Positions 45,072 through 55,306 are shown, counted from the stretch's first letter. The stretch: DNA of 64,000 nucleotides from Novosphingobium sp. Gsoil 351 (GCF_009707465.1 NZ_CP046120.1:1145501-1209500), one strand, 5' to 3'. Translations and numbers: made by a program. Notes: a model not told the origin generated them from the sequence alone.

Positions 45072-45094
45072 TGGCGGAGCGGGAGGGATTCGAA
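45072..45094 (-). other. tRNA-Ser-like 3' end, predicted attachment site
   Basis: On the reverse strand this 23-bp segment reads as the end of a tRNA: T-loop TTCGAAT, T-stem CCCTC, acceptor strand CCGCTCC, discriminator G and encoded CCA. The G73 and sequence suit tRNA-Ser. The part that should precede it does not pair or form a D-arm, so the gene is not complete. Tyrosine integrases of this type use tRNA 3' ends as attachment cores. I did not find a second copy in the window. Confidence 0.62.
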
Positions 45095-45370
45095 CTAGCT
45101 TAGTTTGCGACCCTTTTGCGGGCAATTCGAGGCTTACTGATCTCGCGACCCTAACAGTAACCCTAACGCCGTCCGTTGCGGCGCAGGCAGGCGGCGGCCA
45201 AAACGCACCGAGGTGCGCAACCTCCCAGGGTGTTGAAGCGGCAACTTGGCGGTCGGCTGGCTGAACCATAGCGCCTGGAGCCACAACGTAGACTTCGCTG
45301 GCCACGGTTCACGACCCGGGCGGCGTTGGCCCCCTGAACTGCATGGTTGCGTTGTTCGTACGCCGAGCGT
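45095..45370. other. Gap beyond the attachment site, no gene seen
   Basis: No supported gene on either strand. The DNA right of the tRNA fragment does not continue as a tRNA, so this may be a remnant of an earlier integration or ordinary intergenic sequence. Confidence 0.35.
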
Positions 45371-46621
45371 TCACGCAGGTGTGAACAGCTCGACAGGCTG
45401 GGCGATGCCCTTGAGTGTAAAGCTGCCCACGGATGTCATCTCAAGGCCTGATTGCTGGCCGACATCGCCGGTGCAAAGTACAGTCCGGCCAGCTTCCTTT
45501 GTCAGCCCCTCGATCCGCGACGCAAGATTTACCGTCGAGCCGATCGCGGTGAAATCGAGCCGCTCGCGCGCACCGATATTGCCATAAGAGAAGGTTCCGC
45601 TCGCCAGACCCACCCCGTGGCGAAGGAGCGGTTGGCCGGCATCGCTTCGGCGGGCATTGATCCGCTTCAGCATCTGCGTGCCATTTCGTGCAGCATCGAG
45701 GGCAGCCCGGCAGGCGCTGCCCGGGTCGGGGTGGGCTCGATAGGGAAACACCGCCAGAACCGCGTCGCCGATGTATTTCAGGACCTCACCGCCCTGGGCA
45801 TAGATGGCGGGGACAACCGCGTCGAAGTAGTCGTTGAGCGAGGTCACCAGACCCGCTTCATCAAGCGTTTCGCCGATGGTGGTGAACCCACGCAGATCCG
45901 AGAACCATACGACCGCCTCGTCGGAAACGATGGCACCGCGTGAGATCATCCCGTCGCAGACCCGCCTTCCCGGATCGACGCCGACATAGCATCGCGCCAG
46001 TGTCTCCTTGGCAATGTTCTCCATCACGGTGTCGAGGCGAAGCGTGAAGAGGTCGAGGCTCCAGCGCAGGTCGGCGAGCCGCGCCGGGTCTAGCCCACCG
46101 GCACGCATGGTCGACAGGCCGATCTTTTGCAGCAAACCAGCAAAGTTCGTCAGGCGCCGCGCATAGTACGCGCTACATCCAGCTTTCGCGAGATCGTCGA
46201 ACAAGGGATAAGGCTGCTGTTCACCCGTGGGCCGGACCAGCTCGTAGAGTTCACCAACCTCCTCCACTTTGGCGAACGGGCTCGCCAGGTACTGGGGGTT
46301 GCGCTGCGAGCCGGTGTTGAACAGGATCTCATCGACCATAGCTTCGCCGAGCTGAAACTGGCGGCGCGCGATGATCACGGCGGGATTGATCGCCCCCGGG
46401 TCGGCCGAGTGAGGAAACCACACGTGCCGGGTGTTCGTGACCAGAGGATGGACAGCTTCGGTCGCCAAATTGCAGCGATGGATTTCGAAGCCTTCGCGGT
46501 TGAGTAGGCTGCACCAGCCGTCGAGGAGGTCGGGGATTGAGCGAGCACGCGCGCCCTCGCCGATCAGCCACGCAACAAATCGCTCGCGAAATGCCAACGA
46601 GTCTGGGCTCGCCTGCTCCAT
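45371..46621 (-). CDS. Class III adenylate/guanylate cyclase
   Basis: A 416-residue soluble protein. The C-terminal 180 residues are a class III cyclase: VWFSDLRGFTTIGE with metal-binding Asp near 241, GGEVLKYIGDAVLAVFP with the second Asp, and GARERLDFTAIGSTVNLASR. The N-terminal part is helical, with EHAVHPLV-like sensory character but no clear domain. It probably makes cAMP. ATG 46621 is chosen; an in-frame TTG six codons earlier also exists. No membrane segment is evident. Confidence 0.87.
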   Translation of the reverse strand: MEQASPDSLAFRERFVAWLIGEGARARSIPDLLDGWCSLLNREGFEIHRCNLATEAVHPLVTNTRHVWFPHSADPGAINPAVIIARRQFQLGEAMVDEILFNTGSQRNPQYLASPFAKVEEVGELYELVRPTGEQQPYPLFDDLAKAGCSAYYARRLTNFAGLLQKIGLSTMRAGGLDPARLADLRWSLDLFTLRLDTVMENIAKETLARCYVGVDPGRRVCDGMISRGAIVSDEAVVWFSDLRGFTTIGETLDEAGLVTSLNDYFDAVVPAIYAQGGEVLKYIGDAVLAVFPYRAHPDPGSACRAALDAARNGTQMLKRINARRSDAGQPLLRHGVGLASGTFSYGNIGARERLDFTAIGSTVNLASRIEGLTKEAGRTVLCTGDVGQQSGLEMTSVGSFTLKGIAQPVELFTPA

Positions 46622-46859
46622 CAGCGCAGCTTGCTCCAACTACGTGCGATAGCAATGGGTAGAAGAACAGACCGGCCGCTCAGCACAGGCATATCGGCCG
46701 TTGCCGTTCATGAGTCCGGACCGGTGAGCCGACAGTCCGCTTTCCCCGTGAAGGAAGTGAGACACGGTGCTTGCGAAGGCCGAATTGACAATCAAATTCG
46801 CGCCAATTCGGTTGCGCAATCGCGGCGGCATTTCGGGCCGTGGGGCTGCGTTCACGCCG

Positions 46860-47765
46860 CTATCCGCTGCCCCCGGCCAGATTCAGCGCGGCGAAGCGCA
46901 CGCGGGCGGCATCGATGAAGGCGCGCACGTTGACCGAAGTGCGGCGGTTTGCCTGATAGACTAGGTGTACGGGCAAAGGCGGAGGAGCGAAATCCTCGAG
47001 TACGGGAGTTAGGCGACCAGCGGAGATCGCATCCATTGCCTGGTAGGACAGCACGCGAGCGATCCCGACGCCGTCGATTGCTGATGCTATCGCGGCATCG
47101 GCGGTATTCACGGTCAGTCGCGGTTCGATCCGGATCGCGGGCTTGCCCATGGGGCCGAACCGCCACTCGTCGGCCCGGTCTAGCTCGGTAAAGGCGACCA
47201 GCGGATGCTCATGAAGCGCGGCGACGGTCGTCGGAGCTCCATGCACTTTTAGGTAACCTGGACTTGCCACGAGCACGCGCCGCACTTCGGCAACCCTGAG
47301 CGCATGGAGCGAAGAGTCCGACAAGTCGCCGATGCGAACCGCTACGTCGATCCCCTCGTCGACCAGCCGCACAACCCTATCGATCAGGGTCAGTTCGATC
47401 CTGAGCGCGGCATGCTGGCGCAGCAAGGTGTTTACGATGGGCAGGATATGGAGCCGCCCGAACGTAACCGGCGCGGTAATCACAAGCGTTCCGCCAGGTT
47501 CTGCACCGTCGCCGCGGAGCGCCATCGCGGCATCGTCAAGGTCGGCCAGCGCGCTCCGGCACCGCTCGACATATCGTGCGCCCTCCTCGGTCAGGCGTAC
47601 CGAACGGGTTGTGCGACGCAACAGCGCAGTGCCGAGCGACTGCTCGAGCGTGGATATCGCGCGGCTTGCAGCGGTTGGCGATATCCGCAGTTGCCGCGCT
47701 GCCTCGGCAAAGCTCGCCCGGTCGGCAACCGCGACGAATGTACGAAGCATTTCGAGGCGATCCAT
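46860..47765 (-). CDS. LysR-family transcriptional regulator
   Basis: A 301-residue LysR protein of normal length. The N-terminal helix-turn-helix is clear (MDRLEMLRTFVAVADRASFA, then LRISPTAASRAISTLEQSLG and LLRRTTRSVRLTEEG). The effector domain starts near residue 90. It is divergent from the AhpD-like operon 116 bp away, so it likely controls it. ATG 47765 replaces an upstream in-frame codon that adds 23 non-conserved residues. Confidence 0.92.
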   Translation of the reverse strand: MDRLEMLRTFVAVADRASFAEAARQLRISPTAASRAISTLEQSLGTALLRRTTRSVRLTEEGARYVERCRSALADLDDAAMALRGDGAEPGGTLVITAPVTFGRLHILPIVNTLLRQHAALRIELTLIDRVVRLVDEGIDVAVRIGDLSDSSLHALRVAEVRRVLVASPGYLKVHGAPTTVAALHEHPLVAFTELDRADEWRFGPMGKPAIRIEPRLTVNTADAAIASAIDGVGIARVLSYQAMDAISAGRLTPVLEDFAPPPLPVHLVYQANRRTSVNVRAFIDAARVRFAALNLAGGSG

Positions 47766-47881
47766 GATTATCCCGAATTTGGCAGGAATGATGTGCCAAT
47801 AGAGAATATTATCACAAAAAGGTAATTGGTGCACTTCCGAACCGCGGACGGCATCCAGCGGCCCGCGCTTCGGAGAACGCC

Positions 47882-48427
47882 ATGACCCGCCTGACCATCC
47901 CCTCCCGCGAAAATGCCCCCGCCAAGTCGCAACCCCTCCTCGATGCGGTCGAAAAGCAGCTGGGCATCGTACCCAACCTGTTCCGCCTAGTCGCCACCAG
48001 CCCGGCCGCGCTCGAGGGTTTCCTCGGCCTCAACGGCGCGATGGGGCGCACGCTCGATGCCAAAACCCGCGAACGGATCGCGCTGGCGATTGCCCAGGCC
48101 AACGGCTGCGATTATTGCCTGTCGGCGCACACCTACCTCGGGTTGAACCTCGCGCAGATCGACGAGACCGAGATCGCGCTCAACCGGGCTGGCCATTCGG
48201 GTGACGCCAAGGCCGATGCGGCGGTGGTGTTCGCACGCAAGGTGCTCGAGGCGCGCGGTCGGGTCAGCGATGCCGATCTGGCCGAAGTCCGCCTTGCCGG
48301 CTTTTCCGAAGCCCAGGTGATCGAGATCGTGGCGGCTGTCGCGCTCAACGTGTTCACCAACTACGTCAACAACGTCGCCGAGACCGACATCGACTTCCCG
48401 GTCGTCCGGGCTGCGCAAGCCGCCTGA
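47882..48427 (+). CDS. AhpD-like carboxymuconolactone decarboxylase family protein
   Basis: A 181-residue protein with the AhpD-type site: RERIALAIAQANGCDYCLSAHTYLG, where Cys-x-x-Cys and the nearby His form a redox pair. Proteins of this subgroup act as peroxidase-related enzymes. GGAGAACGCC lies before the ATG. It is first in a three-gene set divergent from LysR, a common oxidative- or electrophile-responsive arrangement. Confidence 0.88.
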   Translation: MTRLTIPSRENAPAKSQPLLDAVEKQLGIVPNLFRLVATSPAALEGFLGLNGAMGRTLDAKTRERIALAIAQANGCDYCLSAHTYLGLNLAQIDETEIALNRAGHSGDAKADAAVVFARKVLEARGRVSDADLAEVRLAGFSEAQVIEIVAAVALNVFTNYVNNVAETDIDFPVVRAAQAA

Positions 48428-48491
48428 TACCCCCGCCGTCGGCGGGTTGCTTCCTCGCTCGCCGACGGCCCTCAATTTCCGGACCCTCGCT

Positions 48492-49109
48492 ATGGCAAAC
48501 GCCTTTCTCGAGATCGCCACCACCCCCGCCGTCCTCGCTGCGCAGGTCGCGAACGGCAGCGCCGGGCTTTACGACAATGTCGGCAAACAAAGGCGCTCGG
48601 ATCGCTTCACTCCGACCGAGGCGGAGTTCATCGCGGCGCGAGACAGCTTCTACATGGCCAGTGTATCCGAAAGTGGCTGGCCTTACGTCCAGCATCGCGG
48701 CGGCCCGCTGGGGTTCCTCAAGCTGCTGGACGAGACCACGCTGGCCTTCGCCGACTTTCGCGGCAACCGGCAGTATATCAGTTTGGGAAACTCGACCGCG
48801 AACGATCGCGTCGCGCTAATCCTGATGGATTATCCGCACCGCCGTCGCTTGAAGCTCTACGCCCGGATCGAGGCGCGCGATCTTGCGGCCGATCCCGACC
48901 TCGCCGCCAGACTCGACCTGCCCGGCTATCGCGGCATTGCCGAGCGCGCGTTCGTTCTCCGGCTCGAGGCGTTCGACTGGAACTGCCCGCAACACATCAC
49001 GCCGCGTTTCACCGCGACCGAGATCGCCCCGCTGACCGCGCGCATAGCCGAACTCGAAGCCGAAAATGCAGCACTTCGCCAATTCGCCGCAAAGAAGGAC
49101 CCGTCCTAA
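48492..49109 (+). CDS. Pyridoxamine 5'-phosphate oxidase family protein
   Basis: A 205-residue flavin-type split-barrel protein. Motifs: [39 protein letters not shown] and [17 protein letters not shown], the last typical of the FMN-binding strand pair. The C terminus has a coiled-coil ([15 protein letters not shown]). It probably reduces a small molecule using F420 or FMN. Its stop overlaps the next gene's start (TAATG). Confidence 0.85.
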   Translation: MANAFLEIATTPAVLAAQVANGSAGLYDNVGKQRRSDRFTPTEAEFIAARDSFYMASVSESGWPYVQHRGGPLGFLKLLDETTLAFADFRGNRQYISLGNSTANDRVALILMDYPHRRRLKLYARIEARDLAADPDLAARLDLPGYRGIAERAFVLRLEAFDWNCPQHITPRFTATEIAPLTARIAELEAENAALRQFAAKKDPS

Positions 49110-49591
49110 TGACTGACGTCGAAGCACCGCGCCCACCGCTGCCCCCGTTCACCCGCGAGACTGCGCTGCGGAAGGTCCGCGCGGCCGAGGATGCCTGGAA
49201 CAGCCGCGATCCAGCGCGGGTGGTGCTCGCCTACACAATCGACAGCGAATGGCGGAACCGCGACACGTTCCTTTCGGGACGCCCCGCAATCGTCGCCTTT
49301 CTTGCAGAGAAGTGGCGTCGCGAGGAGGAATATCGCCTGATCAAGGAATTGTGGGCCTACACGGACAACCGGATTGCGGTGCGTTTTCAGTACGAGTGTC
49401 GGACAAACGGGCAATGGCTTCGCTGCTACGGCAACGAGCTGTGGGAGTTCGCCGCGAACGGGCTCATGCGCCGCCGCGAGGCATCAATCAACGACGTCGC
49501 CATCAACGAAGATCAGCGTCGGTTCTGCTGGGATACCCCCGGACCGCGTCCCGAGAAGCACCCCGGGCTGATCGGCTTAGGCGGTCGGTGA
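49109..49591 (+). CDS. DUF1348 / NTF2-like protein
   Basis: A 160-residue SnoaL/NTF2-like protein of the DUF1348 group: [40 protein letters not shown] and [20 protein letters not shown] are characteristic. Role unknown; the cone-shaped fold usually binds a small ligand. It is the third gene of the LysR-divergent operon. Confidence 0.88.
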   Translation: MTDVEAPRPPLPPFTRETALRKVRAAEDAWNSRDPARVVLAYTIDSEWRNRDTFLSGRPAIVAFLAEKWRREEEYRLIKELWAYTDNRIAVRFQYECRTNGQWLRCYGNELWEFAANGLMRRREASINDVAINEDQRRFCWDTPGPRPEKHPGLIGLGGR

Positions 49592-49595
49592 TCAC

Positions 49596-49823
49596 TTATA
49601 GGACGGCCGCGCTGATTATCCGCCCGCCGTTTCTCATCTGAACGATCACCGCGGTCTTGAGACCAGATTCGCGTGCAATTGGGAGATGGGCTGCGAAGCC
49701 CGCACCGTTCCAGCTTCCCAACTTGACCAGCTGGCGCACGATGTGGCGGTGGAGGAGCGTTCGACCGCCATTCTCGCCCGTGCGGATGGGCATCTGGCAC
49801 AGCGCGCCGGTGCTCATAGGAGC
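49596..49823 (-). pseudogene. C-terminal remnant of a DUF1223-like gene
   Basis: The reverse frame reads IRTGENGGRTLLHRHIVRQL, then LGSWNG and LKTAVIVQM with a GRIISAA end, which resembles the last 75 residues of DUF1223 thioredoxin-like secreted proteins. The N-terminal two thirds, with the CxxC-type part, is missing and no start or signal peptide is present. The remaining sequence to 50249 has no gene I can support. Confidence 0.5.
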
Positions 49824-50249
49824 GCCACTTGGCCGGCTCATCGTTCCGCACGTGGTGCGTTGGTGACAGCTGAATAACCTACCGCGCGCTGTTGGCCGCA
49901 ATATGGGCCTTTGGTGTTTGGCCATATGCGCGGACAAGCCCCGTCATCCCCTGGCACGGCCGACTTGGCGGGATGGCCCGCGATGGCGCACCGGACTGAC
50001 GAGGTCATGGACGGCTGCGTCCGGAGGCGACCATTACACCCCGAATAACAATGGGCGACTCCAAAGAGTGCGCACGTTTGATGACTTTGTGTCGCTGCGA
50101 GAATTGGCGTCTGCACCACATCGCCAAGATGGGTTCTTGCCGCACCCGAAAATGCGATCCGACGTCCCTTCCCAAAACGTGGTATGATCAGTGGAACCCA
50201 AACGCTGTGCCAGTCGTTAAGGCTCCGTCCTTCGGGGGCGGAGGGATCT

Positions 50250-50636
50250 TTGGATCAGAAAATCTCGATCATGGTGTTCGAGGATGAACCGCTCGTCGCG
50301 ATGTTTGTCCGGGAAGCACTTGAAGCCGAAGGCTTCGAGGTACTCCTCTCCAACAGTCCCGCTGAGGCTGAACAGGCTATCGAAACGAGTATCGAGGCGG
50401 TGTCCGCGCTGGTCACCGATATCCGCTTGGGCGCCGGGCTTAGCGGGTGGGAACTCGGTCGCCTGGCACGGGAGAGATGTTCTGATTTGCCGGTGATCTA
50501 TGTCTCGGGTGACAGCGCGATCGACTATAGCGCCCAAGGTGTTCCGGGCAGCACCATGATCCAGAAGCCATTCGTTGCAGCGCAGCTCGTGACGGCTATC
50601 GCCGGATTGTTGAACCAACAGGGCGGATCGGCCTGA
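50250..50636 (+). CDS. Single-domain response regulator
   Basis: A 128-residue receiver domain: VFEDEPLVA with the acidic pair, VTDIRLG with phospho-acceptor Asp near 56, VIYVSGDS and MIQKPF with the conserved Lys near 106. There is no output domain. The TTG at 50250 has GGAGGGATC upstream; ATG 50271 would cut the first strand. It is followed by the ion-transport operon but need not regulate it. Confidence 0.82.
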   Translation: MDQKISIMVFEDEPLVAMFVREALEAEGFEVLLSNSPAEAEQAIETSIEAVSALVTDIRLGAGLSGWELGRLARERCSDLPVIYVSGDSAIDYSAQGVPGSTMIQKPFVAAQLVTAIAGLLNQQGGSA

Positions 50637-50761
50637 ATTTCGCCGAACGCGCGAGTGTGTGTCCGGCAGGTCGTTCATGCCGCGCGGACTTCGTCAGGGA
50701 TAGACCGTCGTATAGGTGATTAGATACTTCAACATTGCCGCGTCGCGGTCAGGGAGGCCGG

Positions 50762-52329
50762 ATGGCGGAGCAGACACACCCGGAAAGCATCGGCGACGCT
50801 GTCCATCAAAGACTTGATGGGGTCGCGCCGTATCGCTGGTGGCACAGCACCATTGTGGGCAGCGTCGATCACGCGGAGGTGATCGGACGGATCATCGAGG
50901 AAAGCGGCTGGTCACCGCGGTACTTGTTCATGACGATGATGTCAGCCGGCATCGCGGTGCTCGGTCTACTTCTGTCGTCACCCGCGGTCGTGATCGGCGC
51001 GATGTTGATCTCCCCGCTGATGAGTCCCATTCTCGGTCTGGGTTTCAGTCTTGCGTTGTTCGATTTCAGCGAGATGCGTCGCGCGCTGATTGCGCTCGTG
51101 GCCGGCTCGGTGTGTGCGGTCGCTTTCACCGCGCTGATCGTCGCGCTCTCGCCGCTCCAGGCGCCCACGGCCGAGATCGTCGCGCGCACGCGGCCAAATC
51201 TTTTCGATCTCGGGGTGGCTTTGTTTGCGGCGCTCGCCGGTACTTTTGCGATCATCCGCGGGCGCGGCGACACGGTCGTCGGTGTCGCCATCGCCACCGC
51301 GCTGATGCCACCGCTGGCGGTGGTCGGCTATGGTCTCGCTACCTGGAACCTCGCTGTGCTGGGAGGATCGCTGGCACTGTTCGTAACCAACTTCGTCACC
51401 ATCGCGCTGTGTGCAACGGTGATGGCCAGGTTTTACGGTTTCGGCCATTTCCTTTCGAGCCAGCAGAGCTGGACGCAGACGGTCGTTCTCACGCTTGTGT
51501 TCATTGCGATGGCGATACCGCTAGGACTTTCGCTCAAGCAGATCGCGATCGAGGCCGTCACCGTCACGCAAGTTCGGTCGCTCCTGTCCGACCGGTTCGG
51601 GGCTGACGCGCGGGTGACCCAACTCGATGTGAACTTCGATGCCTCGCCTATTGTGGCCCGGTCTGTGGTCATAACCCCGCGCAAGCGGATGCAGCGGACC
51701 GCTGCGCTTCAGGCCGACCTCGAGAAAAAGTAGGCCAGCCGATCCGCCTGCAACTAGACCAGGTAGTGCTTGAGCCCGGCGCAGGCGCGATCGATGCCCA
51801 GCGTGAGGAAATGCGTCAGGCGGGAGATGCCGGATCCGCGCAAACCGCGCAGATTGCCGCGCTTTCACAAATGCTTGCCCTAGCGGCCGGCGTTTCGCCA
51901 GACGACGTGATGATCGACCGCGATCATCGCCGGGCGAGTGTCGCTGCGGCACCCCTTCCGGGAGCTTCTGTTGCAACCTATCGTGCCCTCGAGCAGCGCT
52001 CGCACCAGGAAGCCGACGATTGGGATATTGCGATCAACCCGCCGCAAGGTCCGTTGCCGCTCATAGCCTTTGCCGACAACGCCGACACGCTCGATCCCGC
52101 TGCGCGTGACGCGGTGTTGACGTCGGCGTGGGCCGCGCGGCGATGGAATGTCCGCGCGCTTGCCGTGCCTGGGCTACCCGAAACGACCGCGAAATCGCCT
52201 AACCTGACCCAGCGACGCGCGCTTGCCATTGCGGCAATTCTGAAAAGCTCTGGAATCGGAGCCGTACCCACCGCCCCGGCCGGACAATCGTTTCGCCTGT
52301 CGGCTGCTGCACGGGAGGGCGCGCCATGA
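50762..52329 (+). CDS. DUF389 membrane protein, frame broken
   Basis: Residues 1-324 carry the DUF389 region with six or more membrane segments (for example SSPAVVIGAMLISPLMSPILGLG). The second frame continues with VGQPIRLQLDQVVLEPGAG and a soluble C-terminal domain. The two join if one A is added to the run of five at 51725-51729; the current sequence gives a stop at 51731. The intact gene would be about 522 residues. Function is unknown, possibly transport. It overlaps the antiporter gene by 4 bp. Confidence 0.75.
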
Positions 52330-53594
52330 TCGGGGGAGTTGCCCTGACGCCATTCGATGCGGCAGCGATCCTGATCGTCCTGGCCGCCACGCTGGGGTAT
52401 CTGAACTTTCGCTTCCTGAAATTGCCGCCATCGGTCGGGCTGACGATTATGGGCGCGGTGTCGTCGCTGATTGTGGTCGGCCTCGACCGTCTGCTCCCGG
52501 GAAGCACCGCGGGTGCCGATGTGGCGCGGTTCCTCGCAGGGATCGATTTCCACACGACGCTGATGGACGGCATGCTTTCTTTTCTGCTGTTCGCGGGCGC
52601 GCTCCACGTCGACTGGAGTGAGATGAAGAAGGGGCGCTGGCCGATACTGGTGCTGAGCACGATCGGAGTGCTGATTTCGACCGCACTGGTCGGCGCTGGC
52701 TTCTATGCCCTCGGGCGACTGGTCGGGCTGGACGTCCCGCCGATCTGGTGCCTCGTGTTCGGTGCCCTGATCAGTCCGACCGACCCGGTTTCGGTGATGA
52801 GCGTGCTGAAGCGGGCGAAGGTCTCGCCGGTGCTCGAGGCAACCGTCGCGGGTGAGAGCTTGTTCAACGACGGGGTCGGGGTCGTGGTCTTCGCAATCCT
52901 GCTGGCAACCGCAGTTTCGGGCGAACCGCTCTCGCTCGCCCGCGCGGCGCACCTGTTCCTCCTCGAGGCGGGCGGGGGGATCGTGCTGGGCTTGGCGATC
53001 GGCTGGATCGCCTTTCGGGCCATGCGCTCGATCGACGAGTACAAGGTCGAGGTGATGATCACGCTCGCCGTTGTCATGGGCGGCTATGCCCTGGCGAGCG
53101 CGATCCACGTCAGCGGACCCGTAGCGATGGCAGTGGCCGGCCTCGTCATCGGCAACGCCGGCATGGCCTACGCCATGAGCGACACCACGCGCGAGTACGT
53201 CCACAAGTTCTGGGCACTGATCGACGACATCCTCAACGCGGTGTTGTTCTTGCTGATCGGGCTCGAAGTGGTCACCATCCCGGCAGATCCGCGACTTCTG
53301 GTGCTGGGCGGTCTGGCCATTCCGCTGGTGCTCGCCTCACGAACTGTCGCGGTCATGCTACCGCTCACGCTGATGAAGCGACTGCTCGATCTAGGCCCGC
53401 TGGCGGCGCCGACGCTGATCTGGGGCGGGCTGCGCGGGGGCATCTCGATCGCCCTCGCGCTCGGTCTGGCGAGTGAAGCGGCGCGCCCGGGTCTGCTGGC
53501 CGCAACCTATATGGTGGTGTTGTTCTCGGTCATCGTCCAGGGCGGGACGATCGAACGGCTGCTCCGCCGCGTCGCTGCGCGGTCCAGCACGTGA
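52326..53594 (+). CDS. CPA1-family Na+/H+ antiporter (NhaP-like)
   Basis: A 422-residue antiporter with about 12 membrane segments. The CPA1 signature is present: FGALISPTDPVSVMSVLKR and VAGESLFNDGVGVVVF with the acidic ion-binding ND pair, and LIWGGLRGGISIALALGL. It exchanges sodium or potassium for protons across the inner membrane. It overlaps DUF389 by 4 bp and the next gene by 1 bp, in a tight ion-homeostasis operon. Confidence 0.9.
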   Translation: MIGGVALTPFDAAAILIVLAATLGYLNFRFLKLPPSVGLTIMGAVSSLIVVGLDRLLPGSTAGADVARFLAGIDFHTTLMDGMLSFLLFAGALHVDWSEMKKGRWPILVLSTIGVLISTALVGAGFYALGRLVGLDVPPIWCLVFGALISPTDPVSVMSVLKRAKVSPVLEATVAGESLFNDGVGVVVFAILLATAVSGEPLSLARAAHLFLLEAGGGIVLGLAIGWIAFRAMRSIDEYKVEVMITLAVVMGGYALASAIHVSGPVAMAVAGLVIGNAGMAYAMSDTTREYVHKFWALIDDILNAVLFLLIGLEVVTIPADPRLLVLGGLAIPLVLASRTVAVMLPLTLMKRLLDLGPLAAPTLIWGGLRGGISIALALGLASEAARPGLLAATYMVVLFSVIVQGGTIERLLRRVAARSST

Positions 53595-55306
53595 TGAGCA
53601 GCGCGGCCCTCAGCGCCATCATTCTCGCCAGCGCGCTGATCCTGTTCGTCAGCGAGAAGGTTCGGCATGATCTGGTGGCGCTGATCGCGCTGTTAGCCTG
53701 TCTCGCGGTCGGGTTGGTTACCCCGGCCAAGGCGTTTCTGGGCTTTGCCGATCCGGCTGTCCTGGCGGTCGCGGCGATCCTTGTTGTCGGTCGCGCGGTC
53801 GAGCTATCGGGCATAGCTTCGGCTATCGCCAAGGTCGTAATCCCGCAGCGCGCCAGTTTCCTGTTCCGCCTCACCGCGCTGCTGGCCGTGGCCATGGTAC
53901 TGTCGGCTTTCATGAACAACATCGCGGCGCTGGTCATCACCATGCCGATCGCCACCGAGATCGCGCGCGACGGCCGCCTTCCGCCCGCGGCCACGCTTAT
54001 GCCGCTTGCCTTCGCGACCATTCTCGGCGGGATGACGACCTTGATCGGCACCCCGGCCAACCTGATCCTGTCCTCGGTACGCGAGACTGAGCTCGGCGCG
54101 CCGTTCGGCTTCTTCAGCATGTCTGCGGTGGGCATCGCGGTCGCGCTGCTGGGGTTGATCTACCTCAGCTGGATCGGCTGGCGGCTGCTGCCGATCCGCG
54201 AAAGCGCCGAACGGGCGAAGCGCCCACCGTGGCGGGTGTTCGAGGTTGCCCTGTCGGAGAACATGGGACGAACCGAACTGCTAGATCGTCTGCGAGCCGC
54301 ACGCGCGCGGTTGCTCGCGTGCTTCCGCGAAGGCGCGGCCCCCAGTGAGGGTTATCTTGCCGGGGATCGACTGCTGGTACTTTCGCGCGCCAACCAGTGG
54401 ACGGTCGCCGAGCAGACCGGGCTGGAGACGATAGCGCAACGCTCCGGAGGATCGGACGCCGTAACGGCTCGTGTCGCGGTGGCGCACGGCTCCACCCTGA
54501 TCGGAACGGGGTATGACCAGATTCGCAGCCAGAGCGAAGGCACTCTCGAGGTGGTCGCTGTGGGACCACGCGTGGCGCGCGAGAAGCAGCCACTGGTGCG
54601 AATGCAGATTCACGCCGGAGACCAACTCTACATCCGCGGCGCGCAAGTCGATTTGGCCCGCTTCGTTCCGCGCGCTCGGCTGCTGGAGATCGATCGTCTC
54701 GACCCGGCTCCGGTCGCACGCACCCGCGCCTTCCTGATCCTCGCGATTTTCGGTCTATCGATAGCCAGTATCGTGTCGCTGGGGGTTTCGCCCGCCATAG
54801 CGTTCCTCGGCGCGGCAGCGTTGCTCGCCGGGCTGAGGCTCCTGCCCGCCGAGGAAGTCTACAGGTCGATCGACTGGACCGTTGTGATATTGCTCGCCGC
54901 GATGATCCCCGTTGGCCAGAGCTTCGACGACAGCGGAGCTGCGGCAATCGCGGCGCATTGGTTGGGGGACGCACTGGCCGGGATGCCGCTTGCGGCTACG
55001 CTGGCCATCTTGTGCACGGTCACGATGCTGCTCTCTATCTTCCTGAACAATGTTGCGACCGCCGTGATAATGGGCCCGCTGGCGATCGATGTGGCCCAGC
55101 TTCTCGGGATCAGTCCCGATGCGGCGCTGCTGGCGGTGCTCATCGGGGCTTCGTCGGATTTTCTCACCCCGATCGGGCACCAGAACAACCTGCTGGTGAT
55201 GGGGCCGGGCGGTTATCGCTTTACTGACTATGCGAGGATGGGGGCAGGTTTGGTTGTGATCGTAGTGGCGACTGCGTCGATCACGCTGGCGCTGCTTTAC
55301 CGCTGA
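53594..55306 (+). CDS. SLC13/CitT-like permease with TrkA-C domains
   Basis: A 570-residue carrier. About 5-6 membrane segments come first (FMNNIAALVITMPIA and LIGTPANLIL are the hairpin motifs). The central 200 residues are soluble and read as two TrkA-C (RCK-C) domains, e.g. VAVAHGSTLIGTGYDQIR. A second membrane half repeats the motifs SIFLNNVATAVIMGPLAI and LTPIGHQNNLLVM. This is the divalent anion/sodium symporter layout with ligand-gated central domains. Substrate unclear, possibly sulfate or a dicarboxylate. Confidence 0.88.
   Translation: MSSAALSAIILASALILFVSEKVRHDLVALIALLACLAVGLVTPAKAFLGFADPAVLAVAAILVVGRAVELSGIASAIAKVVIPQRASFLFRLTALLAVAMVLSAFMNNIAALVITMPIATEIARDGRLPPAATLMPLAFATILGGMTTLIGTPANLILSSVRETELGAPFGFFSMSAVGIAVALLGLIYLSWIGWRLLPIRESAERAKRPPWRVFEVALSENMGRTELLDRLRAARARLLACFREGAAPSEGYLAGDRLLVLSRANQWTVAEQTGLETIAQRSGGSDAVTARVAVAHGSTLIGTGYDQIRSQSEGTLEVVAVGPRVAREKQPLVRMQIHAGDQLYIRGAQVDLARFVPRARLLEIDRLDPAPVARTRAFLILAIFGLSIASIVSLGVSPAIAFLGAAALLAGLRLLPAEEVYRSIDWTVVILLAAMIPVGQSFDDSGAAAIAAHWLGDALAGMPLAATLAILCTVTMLLSIFLNNVATAVIMGPLAIDVAQLLGISPDAALLAVLIGASSDFLTPIGHQNNLLVMGPGGYRFTDYARMGAGLVVIVVATASITLALLYR

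Larger units (their letters stand above)
12139..45094. mobile_element. Integrative conjugative element with Trb-type system
   Basis: This span holds ParB-like, ArdC, TraF, TraG, a complete trbBCDEJLFGI mating set, excisionase-like genes, a tyrosine integrase and a tRNA-derived attachment site at its right end. Cargo includes luxR/luxI, a PhyH oxygenase and a lasso peptide cluster. I place the left limit at the first gene typical of such elements; the real left end may be further left or outside the window, because no second attachment copy was found. No relaxase is visible, so autonomous transfer is unproven. Confidence 0.75.
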
